From Centipeda artemidis DSM 19719 (GTDB taxonomy: Bacteria > Bacillota > Negativicutes > Selenomonadales > Selenomonadaceae), in the NCBI RefSeq assembly GCF_000426665.1, contig NZ_AUFU01000015.1, positions 1 through 58,318 of the forward strand: 58,318 nt of DNA, read 5' to 3'. Position 1 is the stretch's first letter. Each line of letters opens with the position of its first letter. The translations under genes and the position numbers were made by a program. The notes beneath the pieces are model-generated. The model was not told the origin of the DNA. It did not search any database and saw only the letters and a program-made list of their open reading frames with translations. This document shows, in pieces, positions 41,188 through 48,656 of the stretch.

Positions 41188-43123
41188 ATTCCTTCCGATA
41201 GAACTCACACTCATATCCATCCGCCTTGAGCGGCAGCCCATTCGCCCACGGTGGATTCTCTGCCATGATGGAGCATATCTCTTCGATTGAGGAGACTCCA
41301 TGCGGCACTTCGAGCACGATTTCATCATGAATGTGCATCACGATGTCAAATCCCCTGTTTCGCAACTGTTTCATTGCACAGACAAGCAGATCGCGTGCCG
41401 TCGCCTGTGTGATATTCTCGACCAGTTTTCCGCCGAACGTCTCTATCCTCTCCCACTTCTTTGTCATACCAAGGCCTTCATAGGTGACGGATTCCCCTCC
41501 GAATCGGTTCTCTCCGATGCGTGGCTTCGCATACGCAAGTTCTCTGCCACTCGGCAATCGTATAAACAAAACGCCACTCTTATACGCACAACGAATGCCA
41601 TGTGTTTCTACTTCAACGCGTCGTTTCACACAGGTCTTGACGGCACGATCCACATCCCACCAGAATTGTACGATATGTGGATTCGATGCACGCCACAAAT
41701 CCACGAGCGGTTGAAGTTCCTCCTCCTTCATGCCGGACTCGACCGCGCCCATCGCAATCAATGCGCCGACGGAGCCGCCGTATCCACAGCTCAAAACCGC
41801 CTGCTTCCCTTTCTGCCGTAGTTCCGCATTCTCGCCGTGCTTTTCGACAGTGCAATGGAACATGCGGGATGCCGTTTCGCAGTAGATGTCTCCGTTCTTT
41901 TGAAACACATCGAGTACCCACTGCTCTCCCGCAAGCCACGCGAGAACTCTTGCTTCGATGGCAGCGTAGTCGGCGACAAGGAAGCGGCAGCCGGGGCGTG
42001 GCACAAATGAGGTGCGGATGAGCTGCGAGAGAACATCCGAGGTACTGTCATAGAGCATATCCAGAAGGTCGAAATCACCGTCTTTGACAAGCGTGCGAAC
42101 CTCCTTCAGCTTCGTGAGATGGTTTTGGGGCAGATTCTGTAATTGAATAAGTCGCCCCGCGAAGCGCCCCGTTCTGTTTGCACCGTAAAACTGGAACAAT
42201 CCACGCGCACGGTGATCCGCTCCCGTGACCGCTTCCATTGCCATATACTTCTTGACGCTTGTCTTGGATAGTTGCTGCCGCAGTTCCAATATCTCCCGCA
42301 CATCTCCCGTTGCTGTTTTAAGCATTTTGGTCACTTCACTCTTTGCAAGAGATTCCACCGAGAGTCCTTTCCCGTGCAGCCAGTCCATAAGCTGAAGCGG
42401 AGAGTTCGGGTTCTCAAGATCCGTGAGATTCTGTGCCCGTTCAAGGCAGACCGCCTTGCTGCGCTCATCGCAACGAATCGCCTGTGCTACAAACACTGTA
42501 TCTACCAAAATCCCACAGTCATTGATTTCTTGGTCGATGACGTAGTTCTCCCACTCACTCTCCGGCACAGGAAATTTCTTCAGCCGCGCTTGAATGGCCA
42601 TCTCCGTTTCCACATCCCGCTTGTTGTATTCCGTGAATAGTTTCCATTTTTCGGGAGCATCCGCAGGAAGATTGCGCGTCCTGCCCCCGTTGCTTTTGGA
42701 GGCCTTGCAGGGAACGCAGAAATACCGTATGAGGTCTTTCCCCTCCTCCATTTTTTGACGATCAAGACGCAGCACCGTTCCTACGTCTTTTAGGGATAAT
42801 GGCAGCCCAAGCGTTGCCGCCCAGATCATGGAGCAACGCCATGCGTTCGGTTTTAGGTGAATGCCTAGATGCCGTGAAAGGCATACGCGCTCAAACATGG
42901 CGTTGAACGCCCATTTTGTGACAGTCTCATCCGTTAGTGCCGCAAGAATCTCTTTCGGGATCTCTTCCCCATTCGCCAGATCCACAACCTGCACTTCTCC
43001 TCCATCCACAGAATATCCGAACAGCAAGATTTCAAAATCCTCTGCCTCCGCATATTTATATACGCCCGCCTTTGCAAGTGGGACGCTTGAAAATGTCTCA
43101 ATATCGATACTGATTGACTTCAT
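41186..43123 (-). CDS. Phage DNA polymerase, family A
   Basis: About 645 residues. The 3'-5' exonuclease is seen in SIDIETFSSVPLAKAG (DxE, near 6), TKWAFNAMFERV and YNKRDVETEMAI. The polymerase has VADYAAIEARVLAWLAGE (motif A, near 380), KQAVLSCGYGGSVGAL (motif B) and VMHIHDEIVLEVP (motif C). It is shorter than bacterial Pol I, as in clostridial phages, and replicates phage DNA. The ATG at 43123 follows GGGAGAACAGAT. It is next to DUF2815 and DUF2800 genes, a typical early module. Confidence 0.94.
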   Translation of the reverse strand: MKSISIDIETFSSVPLAKAGVYKYAEAEDFEILLFGYSVDGGEVQVVDLANGEEIPKEILAALTDETVTKWAFNAMFERVCLSRHLGIHLKPNAWRCSMIWAATLGLPLSLKDVGTVLRLDRQKMEEGKDLIRYFCVPCKASKSNGGRTRNLPADAPEKWKLFTEYNKRDVETEMAIQARLKKFPVPESEWENYVIDQEINDCGILVDTVFVAQAIRCDERSKAVCLERAQNLTDLENPNSPLQLMDWLHGKGLSVESLAKSEVTKMLKTATGDVREILELRQQLSKTSVKKYMAMEAVTGADHRARGLFQFYGANRTGRFAGRLIQLQNLPQNHLTKLKEVRTLVKDGDFDLLDMLYDSTSDVLSQLIRTSFVPRPGCRFLVADYAAIEARVLAWLAGEQWVLDVFQKNGDIYCETASRMFHCTVEKHGENAELRQKGKQAVLSCGYGGSVGALIAMGAVESGMKEEELQPLVDLWRASNPHIVQFWWDVDRAVKTCVKRRVEVETHGIRCAYKSGVLFIRLPSGRELAYAKPRIGENRFGGESVTYEGLGMTKKWERIETFGGKLVENITQATARDLLVCAMKQLRNRGFDIVMHIHDEIVLEVPHGVSSIEEICSIMAENPPWANGLPLKADGYECEFYRKE

Positions 43124-43188
43124 ATCTGTTCTCCCATAAAAACAGGCGACGGCTTGCGCCGCCGCCCATTCCTGCAAATTCCGATTGG

Positions 43189-43746
43189 TCAGCTGAGGAA
43201 ATCCTCATCCTCGCCGTCAAGGCTCTCAAAATCCGATGCTGCCGATGAACGCCCGCCGAGGGGTTCGCCATCCTCGAGTTTCTGGATGTTCCCGAGTCCG
43301 CATGCGATGCCCTTGTTCCCGTTGGTGTTGAATGCATAGAGCGTAATGCTCACACGCGCATAGCACCCGGAGTACACCTCATCGCGATCCAAAATCGGCT
43401 GAACCTTGCGGTTCACGATCTGCGGAGCCGTCCGAGAGTTTGCGTTGATGAAGTAGGCATCTTTGTAGTCCTCGTCATCGGGACGCTCGACATCACCATC
43501 GCGCAGTGGTAGCTTGATCGCTCCCTTGTTCGGCTTCTTCCCGCCGAACTTACCGATGCCCGCTTCGATTGCCGCATCCACCGCTGCATTGATATCCTTG
43601 ACGGTCTTGGTATCCGACTTGGGAATGATGAGGCTGACGGAGTATTTCTCCTCGCCCTCGTTGATGGATATTGGCTCCCAGACATGTGCATAGGAGAGAC
43701 GAACCTTGCCCGTGATGACCTTCGTGTTTTTGTTCTTTGTTGCCAT
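43189..43746 (-). CDS. DUF2815-family protein (probable ssDNA-binding)
   Basis: About 185 residues: KVITGKVRLSYAHVWEPISI, KYSVSLIIPKSDTKTVKDIN, DKDEVYS-like DRDEVYSGCYARVSITLYAF. The strand pattern and the very acidic tail (DFESLDGEDEDFLS) resemble single-stranded DNA-binding proteins, and DUF2815 proteins sit beside phage polymerases. ATG 43746 with GGAGG upstream overlaps the DUF2800 stop. A longer frame to 43881 is not supported. Confidence 0.85.
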   Translation of the reverse strand: MATKNKNTKVITGKVRLSYAHVWEPISINEGEEKYSVSLIIPKSDTKTVKDINAAVDAAIEAGIGKFGGKKPNKGAIKLPLRDGDVERPDDEDYKDAYFINANSRTAPQIVNRKVQPILDRDEVYSGCYARVSITLYAFNTNGNKGIACGLGNIQKLEDGEPLGGRSSAASDFESLDGEDEDFLS

Positions 43747-43747
43747 T

Positions 43748-44875
43748 TTACTGTACCTCCGTAATAGCTTTGAATTCTGACCGGACATTACCTGTGTGAA
43801 TCGCCGGACGCTTGTCTGAAAGCGGAACGAGCGTCGGCTTGCCGGGCGGCTTTTCAATAAGACCGCCAAGTGTTTTTGCAAACATTTCTTTTCCCATGAG
43901 TTTCTCCATTTGCGTCAGTGGAATGAGTTTCTTATCGAAGATGTCCGTATAACCTGCCGCTTTCGCCTCCCTTACAACGGCATCTTCATCTTTGTACTTT
44001 CGGACGGAGCGGCCTTCCACCACTTTGAAGCCTTTCCAAGCCTTACCGTGATTGACGGCAGCATCCGTTGCGTAGACGAGGATTGCATTTGCCCACTTGA
44101 TTAGGTCAGGAATCTCGCCGAGGACTTCTTCGATCTCCTCGTCCGTAATGAGCGGCGGGAGTTTGAACTCCTCCCTCGCAAGGCGAAGTTTCTCCTCCGC
44201 ACGGGCTCTGCAGCGGACAGCGGCACGGCAGAACGTACACCATTCTCCCGCACAGAACGCGCCCTCGCCCGCATAAGCGAGACGCGCTTTCTCCACAAGG
44301 TCGTCCCTTGCCCATCGGATGAGGTCTTCTTTTGTGAGCGACCATGTGCACACATTTTCCCTGCGGGGCTGGAAGATGCTCATGGAGATTGTCTGGATGT
44401 CATAGATCCCGTCGAGGAGATCCAATGCACCGAGCGCGTAGAGCATCATCTGGGGATTGTGTTCCGCCTCCACGAGTACGCCCATACCGTATTTGAAGTC
44501 AACAATGTGGAGCCTGTCTCCACCAACGATGATGCAGTCTGCCGTTCCGAACGCCTCCGGCACATAACGTGTGAGGTCAAGACGCTGCTCGACAAGCACC
44601 ATCGGCGAAGGAATTTCTCCCATCTGTTCCTGAACGAACGAAACATAGTCATCGGAACAGCGATCCATCTCATCATCTTCAAAATCCGAGTGCGGGCGCT
44701 TGCAGCGGAGCTTCAGAAGTTTACGCAGCTTATGCTCACAGAGCGCGTGCGCTGCTGTTCCTTCGGCGGCTACTTCACTCGATGAAGATGGAAATTCACG
44801 TTCAAGGCAAGCGGACGGTGGACAGTTCATCCACCGATGTGCCGCCGAAGGCGACAACAATGCGTGTGTCCCCAT
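43748..44875 (-). CDS. DUF2800-family PD-(D/E)XK nuclease with Fe-S cysteines
   Basis: A 375-residue protein. N-terminal HALLSPSAAHRWMNCPPSAC carries the first Cys, and GTAAHALCEH follows. The nuclease core is FGTADCIIVGGDRLHIVDFKYG (Asp, then D-F-K) with MMLYALGALDL. A Cys cluster, FCAGEWCTFCRAAVRC, resembles the iron-sulfur site of AddB/Cas4-like nucleases. It probably works in recombination or replication with DUF2815 and the polymerase. Starts at a one-base overlap with the upstream gene. Confidence 0.85.
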   Translation of the reverse strand: MGTHALLSPSAAHRWMNCPPSACLEREFPSSSSEVAAEGTAAHALCEHKLRKLLKLRCKRPHSDFEDDEMDRCSDDYVSFVQEQMGEIPSPMVLVEQRLDLTRYVPEAFGTADCIIVGGDRLHIVDFKYGMGVLVEAEHNPQMMLYALGALDLLDGIYDIQTISMSIFQPRRENVCTWSLTKEDLIRWARDDLVEKARLAYAGEGAFCAGEWCTFCRAAVRCRARAEEKLRLAREEFKLPPLITDEEIEEVLGEIPDLIKWANAILVYATDAAVNHGKAWKGFKVVEGRSVRKYKDEDAVVREAKAAGYTDIFDKKLIPLTQMEKLMGKEMFAKTLGGLIEKPPGKPTLVPLSDKRPAIHTGNVRSEFKAITEVQ

Positions 44876-45123
44876 CAGAGATCCTCCGCTTCTTTCAACA
44901 TGCCGGCGTAGGCATCGACGGGGATGTTACTCAATCGATCCGCACCATACTTCGTAATGAGTGCCTTGACCGCCTCACGCTTTCCCTCCGTACTCTTACG
45001 CACGAGAACAGCGCGTACAGCTTCAAGTGAGACGGCTTTTTCGTCTGTCTGTCCAGACTGTATTGCTTCCAGTGCTTCGGCTGCGTCGCGCAGCATTTGG
45101 GGGAGATCTTTCAGATCAACCAT
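44875..45123 (-). CDS. Small phage early protein
   Basis: About 82 residues, helical and acidic (MVDLKDLPQMLRDAAEALEA, VRAVLVRKSTEGKREAVKAL, KYGADRLSNIPVDAYAGML). The second half resembles LexA-helix or rRNA-biogenesis-like phage proteins of unknown role that precede DUF2800. ATG 45123 overlaps the stop of a 33-residue gene. Confidence 0.7.
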   Translation of the reverse strand: MVDLKDLPQMLRDAAEALEAIQSGQTDEKAVSLEAVRAVLVRKSTEGKREAVKALITKYGADRLSNIPVDAYAGMLKEAEDL

Positions 45124-45217
45124 GTCCATCAGTTCCTTTCATCAAGATTTTCTTTGCGACATTACGGGCAATCAGACTGATTACCATGAGAACGGCTGCG
45201 ATTTCCTTGCTTCGCAT
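45116..45217 (-). CDS. 33-residue microprotein
   Basis: MRSKEIAAVLMVISLIARNV then AKKILMKGTDGHG. GGAGGGAAGAGGA precedes the ATG, and the TGA overlaps the next gene's start. The middle (IAAVLMVISLIA) could be a short membrane segment flanked by positive residues. It overlaps the end of the sigma-like gene in another frame. The good ribosome site and coupling are the support. Confidence 0.5.
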   Translation of the reverse strand: MRSKEIAAVLMVISLIARNVAKKILMKGTDGHG

Positions 45218-45797
45218 TCCTCTTCCCTCCTTTCACAGGAGAGCGGACAGAAACCGGCGAAACGGTCACCGTATTTTCAAAAAAATTTCGGAGTATCGCA
45301 AAAAGCTTATCTTTTCGCTTGTGAACAGCGGTCTTGGATTTACCAAGAATGTCGGCGATCGTACGCTCGGATTCGCCTTCTCCGATCAGTTGGAGAAGCA
45401 GTCGATCTTCCGGGGCGAGATCTTCCATCGCCTCAAGGAGCTGCTCTATCATGAGTTTCTGGATGCAGAAATCCTCGAGGCTCATCGAAGAAACCGCCTC
45501 CTCGGGCATCATGTCAATAGAGGATTCCCTGAACACAGGCTGTGTGCAATGATCGCAGTCATGGTTGCATGCATCCTTACGGCTCTGATTCACACAAAGC
45601 TTCTTCGCTCGCGTTGCTTCCTTTTGTTCACGCCATATTGGGCGCATATATTCGCGGTATACCTCTTCCGTCACCGGAATCTTCACAACGCTTTCCCGTC
45701 GATTGCCGATCCACCACCATTCGATATCTTGGGGATCAATCTCGAAATCCCTGATCGTCTCGGAGGTAACTTCCATTGGAATGAAATACTGCTTCAT
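45162..45797 (-). CDS. Phage sigma-70-like regulatory protein
   Basis: A 211-residue protein. The first 60 residues (IDPQDIEWWWIGNRRESVVK) are of unknown fold. Residues about 85-170 contain a helical region (SLEDFCIQKLMIEQLLEAME) and a region-4-like helix-turn-helix (LAPEDRLLLQLIGEGESERT, IADILGKSKTAVHKRKDKLF). The Ser/Arg-rich tail is disordered. It is the first recognised gene of the early module and may steer early transcription. Confidence 0.75.
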   Translation of the reverse strand: MKQYFIPMEVTSETIRDFEIDPQDIEWWWIGNRRESVVKIPVTEEVYREYMRPIWREQKEATRAKKLCVNQSRKDACNHDCDHCTQPVFRESSIDMMPEEAVSSMSLEDFCIQKLMIEQLLEAMEDLAPEDRLLLQLIGEGESERTIADILGKSKTAVHKRKDKLFAILRNFFENTVTVSPVSVRSPVKGGKRNAKQGNRSRSHGNQSDCP

Positions 45798-45824
45798 CGT
45801 CGTATCCTTTCTGACAAGACAAGG

Positions 45825-45986
45825 TCAGCGGGATACAACGAAGGCCGATGCACTTGACGTACACCGGCCGCAATTACCTAAAAATGGACATAGCGGTAAA
45901 CGGTGGGACATCGAAGTGCCGTATTCATTGCATTTTTTTGCAATGTGGTCTTCGTATGTTCCCGCCGCCTTTAATGGCCATCTCAA
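45825..45986 (-). CDS. Possible small Cys-containing protein
   Basis: A 53-codon frame with TTG start: LRWPLKAAGTYEDHIAKKCN, then EYGTSMSHRLPLCPFLGNCG, then RCTSSAS. The composition looks coding and CPFLGNCGRC could bind zinc, but no ribosome site is evident and a stop lies just upstream. It may be a remnant of a larger gene. Confidence 0.3.
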   Translation of the reverse strand: MRWPLKAAGTYEDHIAKKCNEYGTSMSHRLPLCPFLGNCGRCTSSASAFVVSR

Positions 45987-46108
45987 GGCTTTGAGGTTTT
46001 AAACTGAATCACTTGATATAAGAATTTACGACCTCATTATTTTCCCCTCCTCAAAAAGACTTCCCCTCTCCTAGCTTAATTACAATTGAAGGCCGCGAGT
46101 TTTTGACA
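45987..46108. other. Leader region of the early operon, no gene seen
   Basis: Together with 45828-45986 this is the 386-nt gap between the 70-residue gene and the sigma-like gene. I see GAGGAGGGG followed by a very short frame, an 18-nt palindrome ATTGCATTTTTTTGCAAT near 45933-45950, and no convincing promoter pair. Confidence 0.4.
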
Positions 46109-46172
46109 AATAAAAAACCGCCGGAGTTATCCATTTAGCCTTATGGCTGAATCAGATAACTCCGGCGGTTAG
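46109..46172 (-). terminator. Long-stem terminator after the repressor operon
   Basis: A perfect 16-bp stem, AACCGCCGGAGTTATC with GATAACTCCGGCGGTT, encloses a small inner hairpin (AGCCTTATGGCT) and is followed on the minus strand by TTTTTTATTTG. It stops the repressor transcript before the early genes, which read in the same direction. Confidence 0.88.
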
Positions 46173-46183
46173 CTCCACGTTAT

Positions 46184-46390
46184 TTACGGGGCATGTTGCG
46201 GTAGCTTCATGTTTCGTGGTTTCAATTTATTCACTTGGTAAACGACATCTTCCCAAAGGATTTTGACATACCGATTTGTTTTCTGATCCTTGCGAACCAG
46301 ATAAATTTGCTCATCCTCTTCAAGGATTGCATCGCAGAAGCGTGGAGGATTGGCACAGTCGCTGCATAGGCTACGAATTTGTATCTTCAT
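46184..46390 (-). CDS. Small Cys-containing protein co-transcribed with repressor
   Basis: About 68 residues: MKIQIRSLCSDCANPPRFCD, AILEEDEQIYLVRKDQKTNR, YVKILWEDVVYQVNKLKPRN. Three Cys near the N-terminus (C-x-x-C...C) could bind metal. GAGGAGG is about 10 nt before the ATG. It begins 15 nt after the repressor stop and ends before a strong terminator, so both form one operon. Not recognised. Confidence 0.65.
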   Translation of the reverse strand: MKIQIRSLCSDCANPPRFCDAILEEDEQIYLVRKDQKTNRYVKILWEDVVYQVNKLKPRNMKLPQHAP

Positions 46391-46405
46391 ACACAAGGAA
46401 CCTCC

Positions 46406-47212
46406 TCAAAATGGGATATCATCTGCGTCAAATACCGGTGGATCATCTTCCAAGTCATTCTTCATAAATGCATCAATGACGTATCGTATGTTCTTGTCAA
46501 TTTTTGGATGCCTCATATTCTCACTGACGGTTGTATATAAGCCATCAATAAGGCGAGAAATCGTAGCTTCTCCCTTATTATCGCAAAGGAACTGAGGTTC
46601 CTGTCCCGGCGAGGTCATCCAGATTTCTATGGCAAAGGTATCAGGATCTGAAAAAGATGAGTATGTTTTACAGATATTCATTAGATGTAGAAGTGTACCG
46701 TTCTTCATTCGTAAGGAATAACAATCCTTATGCACCCCCGTATTGCAATCAAAGTTATGAGACGCGAACACAACCTGAGTAACTTCTCCGACTGATTCAT
46801 CGTAATCATTTGATGCATCGTACGTACGTAATTTGAATAATGGATGCCCAGTATCACCATACTGATTTTCCTGCAGCCGATTTAATTCCTCCTTCGATTC
46901 CCGTATCCAGTCAAGACTATCTGTGATGGTATCACTATTGAGCTTGCCCAAGAACGACATAAGATACTTCTCGGTCGGCGTAGCATTTGTCAAATCTGCC
47001 CGCAGTAAAGTGTCGACATTGATCTGCAGCAACTCTGCGATCTTCATTACAAACTCGACCCCCGGCTTTGACTTTTCGTCCTTGCTGGCACGAGAAATAT
47101 ATCCGGCACTAACTCCTGCACTGTTCTCAATCTCACCTATTTTTAGATCATGCTTCTTTATCAAATAGGAGATATTGTCAAAAAACAAGGTTCTATCGAA
47201 ATCTGTTGGCAT
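46406..47212 (-). CDS. Phage repressor (XRE helix-turn-helix)
   Basis: About 268 residues. The N-terminal HTH_XRE domain (FDNISYLIKKHDLKIGEIEN, SAGVSAGYISRASKDEKSKP, VEFVMKIAELLQINVDTLL) spans residues about 8-75. The C-terminal part (about 120-250: VTQVVFASHNFDCNTGVHKD, YSLRMKNGTLLHLMNI) is not the usual S24 peptidase and I do not recognise it. GAGGTGACAAAA precedes the ATG at 47212. A consensus promoter lies just upstream. Its direction is the same as the early genes, unlike lambda. Confidence 0.8.
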   Translation of the reverse strand: MPTDFDRTLFFDNISYLIKKHDLKIGEIENSAGVSAGYISRASKDEKSKPGVEFVMKIAELLQINVDTLLRADLTNATPTEKYLMSFLGKLNSDTITDSLDWIRESKEELNRLQENQYGDTGHPLFKLRTYDASNDYDESVGEVTQVVFASHNFDCNTGVHKDCYSLRMKNGTLLHLMNICKTYSSFSDPDTFAIEIWMTSPGQEPQFLCDNKGEATISRLIDGLYTTVSENMRHPKIDKNIRYVIDAFMKNDLEDDPPVFDADDIPF

Positions 47213-47240
47213 TTTTGTCACCTCTTTCAAGTATGGTCTC

Positions 47241-47269
47241 ATTTTATCAAATATTTATGTACTCGTCAA
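47241..47269 (-). promoter_or_regulatory. Repressor promoter
   Basis: On the minus strand TTGACG (47264-47269) and TAAAAT (47241-47246) are 17 nt apart, placing the transcript start some 20 nt before the repressor ATG. Confidence 0.75.
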
Positions 47270-47655
47270 CTATTTTTATTGCTTTTATATTTTCATCAAT
47301 AATCTTTGTCGCATGATTAACTCTACAATATTTTCTATATTATCACCTAAGATGCCCCTATAAGTAATATCCCTACTCATATTCATTAAATATCTGATGT
47401 CATGTCAATAAAGTTGAAAATTTCTCCCCATAATATTCGAATATAATCCGATTTGTATTTCATTCTGATCATTTTTATCCTATAAAGGATCCGCTCCCGT
47501 GTCATCAAGACATGACATGAGAGCGGCTTACTATGTAGAACTCCTCTTTTGAGATGATGATAAGGCTATACTAAAAATGACAAAAATCAATATGCAGGAG
47601 CTAAGGCTGTAAATGTCGAATACTTCTAATGTGTAATGTGAAAATTCATTAATAG
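47270..47655. other. AT-rich intergenic region between repressor and restriction gene
   Basis: No gene seen. It contains a 15-bp imperfect inverted repeat, CCGCTCCCGTGTCAT and ATGACATGAGAGCGG (about 47489-47525), without a T-run. It is a plausible place for the right prophage end, since phage-like genes stop here, but no repeat shared with 6721-6862 was found by eye. Confidence 0.4.
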
Positions 47656-47679
47656 TTGTTGATGTTATTGTTGATGTTA
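47656..47679 (+). repeat. Tandem 12-bp repeat before the restriction gene
   Basis: TTGTTGATGTTA occurs twice head to tail at 47656-47667 and 47668-47679, ending just before the ribosome site GAAAGGAA of the endonuclease gene. It could be an operator that delays nuclease expression. Confidence 0.55.
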
Positions 47680-47699
47680 ACTGAAAGGAACGATCATAA

Positions 47700-48431
47700 A
47701 TGATTCATACATTGGATGATTTTATTCGTGAATATAATAAAATTTGCAATATGGGATGGATTCGAACCCACCGATCTGGACCTACGGGAATCGGAAAAAC
47801 ATTAGAGGATCTCCTTGGAATTCAGGAAAACAACATCGATGGTCCAGACTTCGGTGACTATGAACTTAAGTCATGTCGTCTTGGATCTAATAGTATGCTT
47901 ACTATCTTCACAAAAACACCTCAACCCCGAGGAGCAATTAATACTTTGCGAATGACATTCGGATACTCAAGTGATGCGTATAATAACGACGAAAAGGTTC
48001 TTCATGCAACGCTATCTGCAGCTGGATTTACCTCAATCGCAAACACGGGGCATAGTCTTAAAATCTCTTGCAGCCCAACCCAAATATCAATTATAGACGG
48101 AGCCGAAACAGAACATGCGTACTGGACAAGGGAGGCGTTGAGAACGGCCTTCCAAAAGAAGTATAAGAATAAATTTATTTATGCTAAGGCACAAGCACAA
48201 GGTTCTGGGAAAGATGAAGAGTTTAAATTTGTAGAGGCATATGAGGTTTCTGGGTTTAACTATGACTCTTTTGTTACTTTGCTTGAGCAAGGAAAAATAT
48301 ACGTAGATCTAAGAATAGGACAATATCACGATGATCAAAAAGACGGACAAACTCATGATCATGGAACGGCGTTCCGAATCAAAGAAAATGATCATTCTCT
48401 GTTATTTAAAAACAACAACAGAATCGTATAA
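47700..48431 (+). CDS. Type II restriction endonuclease, MvaI/BcnI family
   Basis: A 243-residue protein. The opening HTLDDFIREYNKICNMGWIR, then RSGPTGIGKTLEDLLGIQEN, is typical of the MvaI/BcnI (MutH-like) family. The catalytic set is GPDFGDYELKSCR, with Asp, Glu and Lys in D-x(n)-E-L-K. Later, LTIFTKTPQPRGAINTLRMT fits the DNA-contact region. Known members cut CCWGG or CCSGG; the site here is unknown. GAAAGGAACGATCATAA precedes the ATG. It converges with the methyltransferase gene, with a terminator between them. Confidence 0.85.
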   Translation: MIHTLDDFIREYNKICNMGWIRTHRSGPTGIGKTLEDLLGIQENNIDGPDFGDYELKSCRLGSNSMLTIFTKTPQPRGAINTLRMTFGYSSDAYNNDEKVLHATLSAAGFTSIANTGHSLKISCSPTQISIIDGAETEHAYWTREALRTAFQKKYKNKFIYAKAQAQGSGKDEEFKFVEAYEVSGFNYDSFVTLLEQGKIYVDLRIGQYHDDQKDGQTHDHGTAFRIKENDHSLLFKNNNRIV

Positions 48432-48556
48432 AAATAGTCCGTATTCTCCCCTTCTGAGGCCAATGTGGCCTCCTTTGCAGGAGATATCCCATCATTAAGT
48501 GATTGATTTATGATTTGCTGAGTCCATAAAACTTAGTACTAGACATGACATAATAT

Positions 48557-48601
48557 AGCCCTCTTGTTTCGTTCTTGAATTTACGACAAGAGGGCTTTTT
48601 C
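48557..48601 (+). terminator. Terminator after the restriction gene
   Basis: AGCCCTCTTGT pairs with ACAAGAGGGCT, followed by TTTTTCTC. A smaller hairpin (GAGGCC...GGCCTC) lies at 48456-48472. Both lie between the convergent nuclease and methylase genes. Confidence 0.85.
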
Positions 48602-48656
48602 TCTTCCCATTATCTCAATTAGGGTCCAGTATGCTCAAACAGCAAGGAGATAGTGG

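Larger units (their letters stand above)
6862..47212 (-). mobile_element. Siphophage-type prophage (extent approximate)
   Basis: A continuous phage gene order is visible on the minus strand: repressor, early/replication genes, packaging, HK97-type head, long-tail genes with tape measure, holin, then two serine recombinases at the far left. I see no transfer RNA and no clear direct repeat at the ends, so the attachment sites are not placed. The left edge must lie in 6792-6862 or further left; the right edge lies in or beyond 47213-47700. If the comM model is right, the mobile unit could reach from 1626 to 52069. Confidence 0.85.

Noticed and set aside
39083-45275. Similar strings AGCGGACAGAAA...GGTCACC at about 39083 and 45242 as a regulatory repeat
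   Set aside because: One copy lies in the coding end of the sigma-like gene; the match is short and probably a leftover of related coding sequence.
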